NCBI RefSeq assembly: GCF_900187995.1
Contig: NZ_FZNZ01000019.1
Location: forward strand, 1-64,000
Direction of reading: 5' to 3'
Source: Prevotella jejuni
GTDB taxonomy: Bacteria > Bacteroidota > Bacteroidia > Bacteroidales > Bacteroidaceae
Length of the DNA stretch: 64,000 nt
A program made the position numbers and the translations under genes. The notes under the pieces are model-generated. The model did not search any database. It was given only the letters and a program-made list of their open reading frames with translations, and was not told the DNA's origin. Shown here piece by piece: positions 1 through 7,571 of this stretch (position 1 is its first letter; each line of letters begins with the position of its first letter).

Positions 1-1853
1 AACGAAAGACCAAGAGAAAAATTAAACTTTTCTACTCCAAAGTGTGAGTTCTTTAAACACGTTTTGTAATTTTGCACTTGCTGGTTGACTCTGCGGCTGC
101 AATATTGAGAATGCATATATATGAGATTCTTAATGAAAAAAAAGCAGTAAAGAAAAACAGTTTTATAAAGAATATCATATATGATGATAAACTTAGAGTC
201 TCTTACTTGATAGAATTACAAAGTAAAATTTCTCTTTATAGGAACAGCAATTATCAGAAATACGATTATGCGAGTACAGAATCTCAGTATAGCAATATCT
301 ACTCAATACATCAGGGAGAACGAAAATTTTTATATGATTTTTTTAAAAGCTATTTGAAAGATATCCCCAAAATTGTCAAAATTGCAGATTGGATGTTTTT
401 GTATATCTCTTTGAAGATTAGAATAAGAAAAGAGTTTGTACAAACTAATTCCTTATATGGATTTGAGAACTTCAAAATATATGAGTCACGTAAGTCCAAT
501 TATTGTGGAAAGTATCAAGAAATATATCCTTTGTATGCTGTTCAGTCTTCAATTCGAGAAAAGACTCGAGATTATTTTGAGGCAAGAGTTACGCCAGGCG
601 GAATTCCTAATATCAGATTAGAGTGTTCTTTAGATCATAAATCTAAACGAAGCGATATTAATACCAATAGTCTTACGTTTATAGTCCATTTCATTAAGCA
701 AAATGAAAAGAAAATCCACAAAAAGAATTTTGGTATGAGATTCGATTTCAAGCAAGATTACGTAACCCAATTGTTTAAAGTGTTGGATGATGCAGAAAAA
801 CGCAGAACAGCCCGAAGTCCATTTAATTATGTAGAAAAACGCAGAATCGGGCATAGTCTGTTTGTTCCACCGTATAAAATTGTTGGTATTGATGCTGCTG
901 GAGAGGAGATAGAATGCCCACCAGCTGTTTTTGGACATATATACAGATATGCGAGAGCTACAGGTTTAAAGAATCTTACTTATCATGTAGGAGAGGACTT
1001 CTATGATATTGCTGATGGTTTAAAAAATATAGATGACGCCATTCGATTTCTTGGCTTAAAAGGAGGGAGTCGATTGGGACATGCTATTGCAATAGGTGCT
1101 GATACTTATTCCTATTATCAGAATAGAGGTTATCAAGTAATTATGTCTAAGCAGAGGATGCTTGACGTACTTGTTTGGATATTGTCTACATGTAGAATAG
1201 CCCAAATAAGGATGTCTTCGGACTTTGAAAAACAATTAAAGGACAAGTCCAAAGAATTATACGAAGAGATAGGATATAGTATCTATTACGATGAAAAGAA
1301 ATACTACCAGTCTATGTTGTTGAGAAGTGATGATTGTATAACATCTGTTGAGAAATCGCTTTGGGATAAAACTGCTTTATGTATAGATGAAGACTGTGTT
1401 AAGGCGAGAAAAGACCAAGATGTAGGAAAGCTATGTATAAACTATTTATCAAATAAAGATATATGGGAAAAAGGAAATGTCGTGGATGTGTTAATATTTC
1501 ATAAGGATATATCTTCTATAGTTGAGCAAATCCAAAATTATATGATGGCAATCATTGTTAAGAAAAAGATTGCAATAGAATCAAATCCTTCTTCAAATGT
1601 AAAGATAGGACCTATTGACGGATATAATTTTCATCCTTGCTTTCGTTTTTTATCAAATGGAATAAATGTGTCGGTCAATACTGATGATAAAGGAATATTT
1701 GCGACTTCGTTACCGAATGAATATTCGTTAATAGCGAATGCTTATTGTCAGAATGGATATACAATAAGAGAAGCAGCATATTTGATGGAAAGACTGAAAG
1801 CTAATGCTCAAAGTCAAAGATTCAAAGAAAATAAAGTTAGACTTGGTATATAA
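1..1853 (+). CDS. Adenosine-deaminase-like protein, RdrB-like (5'-partial or frameshifted)
   Basis: The open frame runs from about 57 to 1853; the first available start is TTG at 72 and the first ATG is at 111. Numbering from 72, it carries the metal and catalytic residues of the adenosine deaminase fold: H305-V-G-E308, G-H337, a S-N-P-S-S-N loop at about 504-509 and D538-D539. The usual N-terminal H-x-H metal ligands are absent, so the true N-terminus should lie upstream. The frame starting at base 1 is also open but stops at 67-69, so either an upstream gene ends there or a frameshift near 57-69 breaks this gene. The long helical insert between domain pieces resembles RdrB, the deaminase of the RADAR anti-phage system; its ATPase partner RdrA would lie outside the window. 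A promoter-like TAATTTTG at 67-74 could permit a short product. Deaminase fold is likely; the RdrB assignment is inference. Confidence 0.6.
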
Positions 1854-2038
1854 AAACGATTTACATGGTAAAATATTCTTTTGAAACGTACACTTATGGT
1901 GTCAAACACTGAATTTGTTCTATGTGGTGTACTGCCAATAGTGTTTCTCGTCGGAGTTCAAAACCAATAATCTGCCCCCCAGTAACCAGTTAGTTGCTGA
2001 GGGGTTATTTGAAAGATGATAAACTGAGAAAGCCTACA

Positions 2039-3340
2039 TCACAACGTCAACTCAACGATATAATCAATATCAGTCGGGACAGTATCGAGATTAAGGGTGA
2101 TACCATTACCAGTCTTTGTGAAGTTGACACGCTTGTTGGTGCCAAAGATGGTGGCAGACTTGATTTTGTGGTTGCCAGTAGGGATGAAGAGGCTGGTGTC
2201 CATACAGTTTAGGATGTGGATGTAGAGTTTGTTACCACGCTGTGTACTTACTCCCCATTCATGTGGCCCAACGATGCCACCACGAGTGCCGTAGATGGTT
2301 TCGCCATATTGGTTTAGCCATTTACCTAAGGACTGAAGACGGTCGAGGGCAAGTTCGGGAAGGGCACCACCTGGTTCTGGACCTATGTTGAGGAGGAGGT
2401 TGGCATTCTTTCCAGCAGCACGAACGAGCATTTGAATTAACTCTTTTGGTGATTTGTAGAGGGTATCGGTGATGTTGTACCCCCAATGCTCGTTGATAGT
2501 CTGGCATGATTCTAAGGGTAGGCGACCGATGCTCTGACCAGAGAGACCTGCCTTGTTCTCACCTGGTAGGTCACGTTCGAAGATTTGGATATCCTCGCCA
2601 GGGAAAGGAGTATGATGGTGGTTGTTAGCAACGAGGCACTGTGGCTGCAGCTTATGAATCAAAGCATACTGCTCCTCCAACTGCCAGTCGAAAGGCTTAG
2701 CATCACTGTCATGATCCCACCAGCCATCAAACCAGATTGCACCCACCTTTCCATAGTTTGTGAGCAATTCTGTCAACTGTGTGTTCATAAACTTATAGTA
2801 GCTTGCCCAGTTAGCCTTCTCTTTTGGTCGACCAGTGCCAGTTCCTGTTCTTCCCACTGGATAATCTTCACGTCCCCAGTCAAGGTGAGAATAGTAAAGA
2901 TGCAACTTGATACCATTACGTTGGCAAGCATCAGCCATTTCTTTAATGATGTCACGTTTGAAAGGAGTACCATCAACGGAATTATACGTGCTGGTAGCTG
3001 TCTTAAAGAGTGAGAATCCATCGTGGTGACGTGTTGTAATGGTGATATACTTTGCACCAGCAGCCTTGATAGCTTTTACCCAAGCATCCGCATCAAACTC
3101 TGAAGGATAGAACGTCTTTGCCAACTTAGGATATTCTTTGTAGTTGATATCCCTGTTGGTCATAATCCATTCGGTAGTACCCATCATTGAGTAGAGTCCC
3201 CAATGCAGAAAGATACCAAACTTCTCGTCTTGGAACTGTTCGCGTGCTTTAAGATTCTCAGCCGTTGGATGGTAAGTCTCTTGTGCCATGCCGACATAAC
3301 TTGCCAGCAGTGTTGCGATTAAAAGTAGAGTCTTCTTCAT
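2039..3340 (-). CDS. Alpha-L-fucosidase, glycoside hydrolase family 29
   Basis: This 433-aa secreted enzyme should remove terminal L-fucose from host or mucin glycans in the periplasm or at the surface. A signal peptide occupies about residues 1-19. GH29 motifs follow in order: FGIFLHWGLYS at 41-51, TTRHHDGF at 102-109, and the strand G-A-I-W-F-D-G at 200-206, whose D205 is the predicted nucleophile. The length matches short GH29 enzymes lacking an extra carbohydrate-binding module. The gene is monocistronic; a TATCTTTG -7 element on the minus strand (3370-3377) lies about 30 bases upstream of the start. Family is confident; linkage preference cannot be read from the sequence. Confidence 0.93.
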   Translation of the reverse strand: MKKTLLLIATLLASYVGMAQETYHPTAENLKAREQFQDEKFGIFLHWGLYSMMGTTEWIMTNRDINYKEYPKLAKTFYPSEFDADAWVKAIKAAGAKYITITTRHHDGFSLFKTATSTYNSVDGTPFKRDIIKEMADACQRNGIKLHLYYSHLDWGREDYPVGRTGTGTGRPKEKANWASYYKFMNTQLTELLTNYGKVGAIWFDGWWDHDSDAKPFDWQLEEQYALIHKLQPQCLVANNHHHTPFPGEDIQIFERDLPGENKAGLSGQSIGRLPLESCQTINEHWGYNITDTLYKSPKELIQMLVRAAGKNANLLLNIGPEPGGALPELALDRLQSLGKWLNQYGETIYGTRGGIVGPHEWGVSTQRGNKLYIHILNCMDTSLFIPTGNHKIKSATIFGTNKRVNFTKTGNGITLNLDTVPTDIDYIVELTL

Positions 3341-3460
3341 GTAAGAATTTATTGTTTAGATTTTGAGTACAAAGATAATAAAACTACAGCAGATAACGCC
3401 CCACTTCGTAAAGAAAGTGTAGGTAGAAGCATGGGGTAGGGTGATGTTATGAAAGAAAAC

Positions 3461-4474
3461 TTAGTCTGTTGGTTGTTGTGATGGTGGATTCAAGAAGGTG
3501 TAAATATCTTCTTTCAATCTCAGGAATGGTTCGGCGTTCGTATAACCAACATTGCGACGGAGCATAGGGATAATCGCCTCCGTACTATGACCATAACTTG
3601 ACAGTTCGTTGCGACGTTGCGTATCGTGTACTGCATTGCGATTAATCTCGTCTTCACGTTCACGCACAAGAAGGTCGCATACCCGCTTCAAGACTGGTAC
3701 AACTATGTTATCAAAGAGATGATGACCTTGTATATATAAGTAGGTTGTTGAAGGTGTAACACCTAAGGAACGCAGTTCGTCTTTTAGTTTTAGATAGCTT
3801 TCCTTTGCGTTCGGATTCTCCTTTTGTAGTTGTCGTACACGCATCTGCACCTTATGGCGCAGCCGTTGAATACTTTCAGTTGCTCCTTGCAGAGAGAAAT
3901 TACCAATTTCCACAACTCGATTAAAGTCGGAGATGGTAAAACGTCGATGAATACCTTGGCGATAATGCCAAATACTCCAGACAAAGAGGGGATGTATACT
4001 CTCACTGTATAGCTTAAGGAACTCTTCGAAATTAAAGATAGAATGGTCGTTGAGCGTTACTGCTACTGTCACATCATGTAGGCTCGGTGCATAGCATTGT
4101 AGGTTTTCAATGGCATAAGCATACGTATGGAAAACGTATGGGTTGTTGTTCACTTCATCGGATAGTGGGGTAGTTCCTTGTAGCAGATAGTCATAATCAG
4201 CATCTACGCAAGCAATCATGTTCTCACCAATATTCTGCGAAACGAGGTTCATTAATACCGACCGTTTGCCCTTGGTAAGGTTCAATCGCGATGGTAACAT
4301 CACTTCAAAGTAACGCTCTTCGTTCTCAAAACCGCTCAAGACAGTGCGCCAAAAGAAGATATCGTCATACGCTTCCACGTATGCGATAATCTTTCTCCGT
4401 GCCCGCTTACCATTCAATCGGTTCGCTGCATCAATATAAGCCGATGATAGGTTGTCGCTCAGTCTTTTTCCCAT
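3461..4474 (-). CDS. DUF4435 Toprim-like protein, AriB-like partner of the upstream ATPase
   Basis: This 337-aa protein has a Toprim-type core typical of DUF4435. A conserved glutamate is in the strand A-Y-V-E34-A-Y-D-D, and a D91-A-D93-Y-D95 cluster follows the second strand; these are the expected metal-binding acidic residues. The remainder is helical and unrecognised. It starts 19 bases after the AAA ATPase gene on the same strand, so the two should be co-transcribed. An AAA_15-type ATPase followed by a DUF4435 Toprim protein is the arrangement of PARIS, in which ATPase AriA holds the nuclease AriB until a phage anti-restriction protein triggers it. The order fits, but many OLD-like ATPase/Toprim pairs exist, so the assignment is inference. 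Confidence 0.75.
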   Translation of the reverse strand: MGKRLSDNLSSAYIDAANRLNGKRARRKIIAYVEAYDDIFFWRTVLSGFENEERYFEVMLPSRLNLTKGKRSVLMNLVSQNIGENMIACVDADYDYLLQGTTPLSDEVNNNPYVFHTYAYAIENLQCYAPSLHDVTVAVTLNDHSIFNFEEFLKLYSESIHPLFVWSIWHYRQGIHRRFTISDFNRVVEIGNFSLQGATESIQRLRHKVQMRVRQLQKENPNAKESYLKLKDELRSLGVTPSTTYLYIQGHHLFDNIVVPVLKRVCDLLVREREDEINRNAVHDTQRRNELSSYGHSTEAIIPMLRRNVGYTNAEPFLRLKEDIYTFLNPPSQQPTD

Positions 4475-4493
4475 TGCTCCCTCCTTCTGACAA

Positions 4494-5312
4494 TCATTTA
4501 TCGGTTATGTCTGTAACCTCTGTTACACGGTCAATCCATCCGTTCATGATGACAGCTGGACTGTGTGTCGTGAGGATAATCTGAACATTTGGATTCAGTT
4601 CTAAGATGAGGTCGATTAAGCGTTTCTGCCACTCTATATGCAGACTCACTTCCGGCTCGTCCATAAAGAGAACGTAATGTTCATTGTCTTCTACCAATAC
4701 GGTCAGCAGGATAACCAAGATCTGCTTCTCGCCACTTGACAGCTGATAAGGAGCCAGTACTTCACCGAGTGATGAGAACTTTATCTCATTCTCCGAGCGA
4801 ATAATCTTCTTACCTGTCTCGGTGAAGAGGTCGTCTAAGATGTCTTGAAAGCGTTTCTTAGGTTGAGAAATCTGCTGCGCCTTCTCTGCAGCATCTGCCT
4901 CACCACTTTGTAAGGTCTCGATAATACGATTACCGATGTTCACCTGATAGTCAAGATACTTGCGTTGGAGTTGGAAAAGCTGCCAATCAAGTTCTGTAAC
5001 AAGATCGACGTTAATCTTGCTGATACTATCCGAGTTCATCAGTGGACGGTCAAACGAGCGGATAATATCATAACGTATCCACCGCGCATCATTAGGACTT
5101 ACCTTCAGTCGGACACCCTTCAGTGAATGGCTGGGGAATTCACCACCTTGCGACAGGCTGCGTACCACCTTATTAAGTATGGTACTCTTCCCGACACCAT
5201 TGATACCACTGAGGATATTCACCTGTCGGTCCAGTGTCCAACGGATATGTTTCTTCCCGCTCCAAAGCGAGTCAATCTCAATCTCTTCTATGTAATCTGC
5301 GTATTTCTGCAT
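4494..5312 (-). CDS. AAA/ABC-type ATPase, AriA-like
   Basis: This 272-aa ATPase of the AAA_15/SMC-like type is the first gene of a two-gene operon with the DUF4435 gene. Visible motifs are Walker A GINGVGKST (36-44), an ABC signature LSSGEKQ (191-197), Walker B ending M-D-E-P with D218 and E219, and an H-loop T-T-H at 248-250. It is shorter than described AriA proteins of roughly 450 residues, so it may lack part of the helical insert, or it may be a distinct relative. A minus-strand promoter is visible: TATATTTG at 5341-5348 with TTGCC about 20 bases upstream. ATPase function is certain from motifs; the PARIS link rests on the partner gene. Confidence 0.8.
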   Translation of the reverse strand: MQKYADYIEEIEIDSLWSGKKHIRWTLDRQVNILSGINGVGKSTILNKVVRSLSQGGEFPSHSLKGVRLKVSPNDARWIRYDIIRSFDRPLMNSDSISKINVDLVTELDWQLFQLQRKYLDYQVNIGNRIIETLQSGEADAAEKAQQISQPKKRFQDILDDLFTETGKKIIRSENEIKFSSLGEVLAPYQLSSGEKQILVILLTVLVEDNEHYVLFMDEPEVSLHIEWQKRLIDLILELNPNVQIILTTHSPAVIMNGWIDRVTEVTDITDK

Positions 5313-5340
5313 ACTCGTAGATATTGTGACAATCGTAGTG

Positions 5341-5371
5341 CAAATATAAGGAATTTTGCGTTAATGGCAAT
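5341..5371 (-). promoter_or_regulatory. Promoter of the ATPase/DUF4435 operon
   Basis: On the minus strand, the -7 element TATATTTG (5341-5348) is preceded by TTG at 5368-5370 with a spacing of about 19 bases. This matches the Bacteroidetes TTG-N19-21-TAnnTTTG pattern and lies about 28 bases before the ATPase start. Confidence 0.65.
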
Positions 5372-5457
5372 AAGAATGCTTTATTTTAATACAAATACCA
5401 CGTTTGTGGTATGCTAAATAACATAAAGAGAGTATTTCACATGTTGGTAAATGTCTG

Positions 5458-5465
5458 TACCTTTG
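5458..5465 (+). promoter_or_regulatory. cysK promoter -7 element
   Basis: TACCTTTG matches the Bacteroidetes -7 consensus and lies 41 bases upstream of the cysK start. The -33 box is weak (TTTC at 5435-5438, spacing 19). Confidence 0.6.
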
Positions 5466-5506
5466 CATCCGTAAACAATTAGTAAGAAATCAAAACTCAA
5501 AAGAAT

Positions 5507-6454
5507 ATGGCAAAGGTAGTAAACAAACTCACAGAACTTATCGGTAATACACCACTGTTAGCACTTAATAAATTCTCTGCAGAAAGAGGACTCAAGACTC
5601 CTGTTCTTGCAAAGGTTGAGTATTTCAATCCTGGTGGTAGTGTGAAGGATCGTATAGCATTGGCTATGATAGAGGATGCTGAGGCTAAAGGACTCTTAAA
5701 GCCAGGAGCTACAATCATTGAGCCAACCAGTGGAAATACAGGTGTTGGATTAGCTTTGGTGTCAGCAGTGAAGGGGTATAAGCTTATTCTCACCATGCCA
5801 GAGACTATGAGTGTGGAGCGTCGCAACCTTGTAAAGGCTTACGGTGCTACGGTGAAGTTGACAAGTGGAAAGGATGGTATGAAGGGTGCTATCAAGGCTG
5901 CGGAGGAGTTGAGAGATTCTATTCCAGGTAGTATTATCCTTCAGCAGTTCGAGAATCAGGCTAATCCAGAACGTCACTATCTTACTACTGGCCCTGAGAT
6001 TTGGCGCGATACAGATGGTAAGGTTGATGTGTTTGTAGCTGGTGTAGGTACTGGCGGTACGGTGAGTGGTATCGGTCGCTACCTCAAGGAGCAGAATCCT
6101 GATGTGAAGGTTATTGCTGTTGAGCCAACCTCATCTCCTGTATTGAGTGGTGGCGAGAGTGGACCACATAAGATTCAGGGTATTGGTGCAGGCTTTGTGC
6201 CAAACACTTACAATAAAAAATATGTTGATGAGATATTCCAAGTAGAGAATGATCAAGCTATCCTTGCTGGTCGTCAGTTGGCACAACAAGAAGGTTTGTT
6301 GGTTGGTATTTCTTCTGGTGCTGCTGCTTTTGCTGCTACCGAGATTGCTAAGCGTCCTGAGAATGCAGGTAAGACCATCGTAACCTTGCTGCCAGATACA
6401 GGTGAGCGTTATCTCTCAACAGTGCTTTACGCCTTTGACGAGTATCCTCTTTAA
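5507..6454 (+). CDS. cysK: Cysteine synthase A (O-acetylserine sulfhydrylase)
   Basis: This PLP enzyme makes L-cysteine from O-acetylserine and sulfide in the cytoplasm. The 315-aa length is normal. The PLP lysine is K47 in GGSVKDR; the substrate-binding loop TSGNTG is at 74-79; a glycine-rich phosphate loop GVGTGGT binds the cofactor phosphate; the C-terminal ISSGAA segment is present. The gene is monocistronic, with a promoter at 5458 and a strong terminator after the stop. cysK and cysM are hard to separate by motif alone, but the overall sequence fits CysK. Confidence 0.95.
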   Translation: MAKVVNKLTELIGNTPLLALNKFSAERGLKTPVLAKVEYFNPGGSVKDRIALAMIEDAEAKGLLKPGATIIEPTSGNTGVGLALVSAVKGYKLILTMPETMSVERRNLVKAYGATVKLTSGKDGMKGAIKAAEELRDSIPGSIILQQFENQANPERHYLTTGPEIWRDTDGKVDVFVAGVGTGGTVSGIGRYLKEQNPDVKVIAVEPTSSPVLSGGESGPHKIQGIGAGFVPNTYNKKYVDEIFQVENDQAILAGRQLAQQEGLLVGISSGAAAFAATEIAKRPENAGKTIVTLLPDTGERYLSTVLYAFDEYPL

Positions 6455-6483
6455 TAGTTTTCAAATTCTAAAATACTTTCCCA

Positions 6484-6530
6484 ACAGACTGCTTTTGTCC
6501 TTAAGACACGGCAGTCTGTTTTTGCTTTTA
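6484..6530 (+). terminator. cysK rho-independent terminator
   Basis: A perfect 9-bp stem (ACAGACTGC at 6484-6492 with GCAGTCTGT at 6511-6519) is followed directly by a T-rich run. It begins 30 bases after the cysK stop. Confidence 0.85.
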
Positions 6531-6574
6531 AGAAGAAAGACGTTTCTTTATAAACCGATAATGACTGTTTAGTG

Positions 6575-6790
6575 GTTTGAAAAATACTTACATAAAGTCG
6601 AGTTTTTCTCATATTGAAAAGACAAGTCAATACTTTTATTTCTGAGTTTGTAAATAACAGACTATCAGTTGATTATAAATTAGCGCAAGAAAAGGTGCTT
6701 AATAGGACTCTTAAAGGGCGTTAGTAACCCTTCAAAAGGGCGTCTTTTACAAGCTAATAGAGCGTTTGTTCAGATGCAGAAGATGCTTGT
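6575..6790 (+). repeat. Intergenic repeat related to the interior of the MITE at 55079-55666
   Basis: This noncoding stretch contains AAAAGGTGCTTAATAGGACT and two AAAGGGCGT units. It aligns by eye, in reverse orientation, with 55280-55505 inside the MITE. The terminal GGTTCTTCC repeats are absent here, so it is probably a decayed or partial copy. The rest of the 6455-6951 gap holds only the cysK terminator and the cassette A promoter. Confidence 0.6.
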
Positions 6791-6896
6791 CTAAAAATGA
6801 CACAAGGACTTTTTAAGGTGCATTGTAGGAAAATGTCAGGAGCACACGACTTCTGTGCTTTCATAAATAGTTGTTTTTATTTTTTTCTTGATTTAC

Positions 6897-6927
6897 TTTG
6901 GTGATTTAATATTTTTTGTTACTTTTG
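6897..6927 (+). promoter_or_regulatory. Cassette A promoter
   Basis: TTTG at 6897-6900 and TACTTTTG at 6920-6927 are separated by 19 bases, a near-ideal Bacteroidetes promoter. The leader ORF starts 25 bases downstream. Cassette B has an equivalent promoter at 45649-45679. Confidence 0.8.
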
Positions 6928-6951
6928 CGTCCGAATTAGAGATTAATCACG

Positions 6952-7260
6952 ATGATACAAGCAATAAATAATAATTTTAATAAGCGTAGCACCTTACAAA
7001 ACAAAGGTGTTAGCCACGCTATTGCTGTATCTAATTCATTGATGAACGAGAGTAAGAAAGTTGAAAAAAAGGTAGCTAATTATTTGGTAGTTCCAAATAA
7101 TTTTGTACTCTCTCTCTCTCTCTCTAGTAGAGCAGGTTTAATTTATTTTTTAATTTCTTTCGTACGCGCGCGAGGCTTGCCGTGTATAAACCCTAGTAAA
7201 CAAAGGACTTTTAGGAGTTTCCTTTGTTCTTTTATTTGTGTCCATATAAAATTGAAATAA
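6952..7260 (+). CDS. Leader ORF of cassette A, with in-frame CT-repeat tract (full-length form)
   Basis: A 102-aa ORF starts just after the promoter. Its centre, A-N-Y-L-V-V-P-N-N-F-V-L-S-L-S, is identical to the leader of cassette B. The L-S repeats come from an 18-nt CT tract at 7108-7125. After the tract the frame stays open and encodes R-A-R-G-L-P-C followed by K-Q-R-T-F-R-S-F-L-C-S; a matching peptide is present in cassette B but out of frame. The ORF reads through a terminator-like hairpin at 7199-7228 and ends 72 bases before the next gene. The other two frames meet stops within about 20 bases of the tract, so changing the CT count would truncate the product. It may be a cis-acting translated leader or a small protein; no domain is recognised. 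Confidence 0.65.
   Translation: MIQAINNNFNKRSTLQNKGVSHAIAVSNSLMNESKKVEKKVANYLVVPNNFVLSLSLSSRAGLIYFLISFVRARGLPCINPSKQRTFRSFLCSFICVHIKLK
7078..7102 (+). promoter_or_regulatory. Hairpin 1 in cassette A leader
   Basis: A perfect 10-bp inverted repeat (AATTATTTGG with CCAAATAATT, 5-nt loop) sits inside the leader ORF just before the CT tract. The same hairpin occurs at 45834-45858 in cassette B. Confidence 0.7.
7108..7125 (+). repeat. (CT)9 microsatellite in the leader ORF
   Basis: Nine CT units (18 nt) lie in a coding frame. The homologous tract in cassette B is 25 nt. Dinucleotide tracts in coding sequence are classic slipped-strand mispairing sites. Confidence 0.9.
7199..7240 (+). terminator. 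Attenuator-like hairpin 2 of cassette A
   Basis: AACAAAGGA (7199-7207) pairs with TCCTTTGTT (7220-7228), followed by CTTTTATTT. It lies inside the full-length leader ORF and before the small-protein gene. It is conserved at 45962-45995 in cassette B. A ribosome translating the full-length leader would cover it. Confidence 0.65.
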
Positions 7261-7332
7261 AGAGAGATTAAGCACGTAATAATGGGTTTTAGGACTGACC
7301 CGTAATAATAACTATTTTTAAATAATAAAACA

Positions 7333-7527
7333 ATGATGAAAAAGAAACTTAAAAGGGTCTATGAACGTCCCGAGTGTAAAGTACACGAGCTTCAATTCGA
7401 AAAATTTATTTGTGCTTCCGTAACGCTAGATCCACAAGGTTCAAGTGAAGAGAATTGGAACAATGATAAGGAGATAAATGCCGATCACGAAGAATGGGTA
7501 GGATCGTCTACTGAAGTTGCTCCATAG
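7333..7527 (+). CDS. Small protein of cassette A with Y-x2-P-E-C motif
   Basis: This 64-aa protein is lysine-rich at its N-terminus and carries Y-E-R-P-E-C-K-V at residues 10-17, then F-I-C-A-S, and ends acidic with a tryptophan pair. The cassette B protein at 46070 has the same plan (Y-S-A-P-E-C-E-I, then L-M-D-A-S, then an acidic tail). It belongs to a loose family of short Bacteroidales proteins with a Y-x2-P motif followed by a small-residue A-S/G-S site, often next to surface lipoprotein genes. The function is unknown; a secreted or processed peptide is possible. No signal peptide is visible. It lies 44 bases before the lipoprotein gene. Confidence 0.7.
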   Translation: MMKKKLKRVYERPECKVHELQFEKFICASVTLDPQGSSEENWNNDKEINADHEEWVGSSTEVAP

Positions 7528-7571
7528 AAGATCGATATTTGGTGTATAAAATTTATAAGAATAATTAATTC

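Noticed and set aside
2585..3013. 142-aa ORF opposite the fucosidase gene
   Set aside because: Antisense shadow of a clearly coding GH29 gene.
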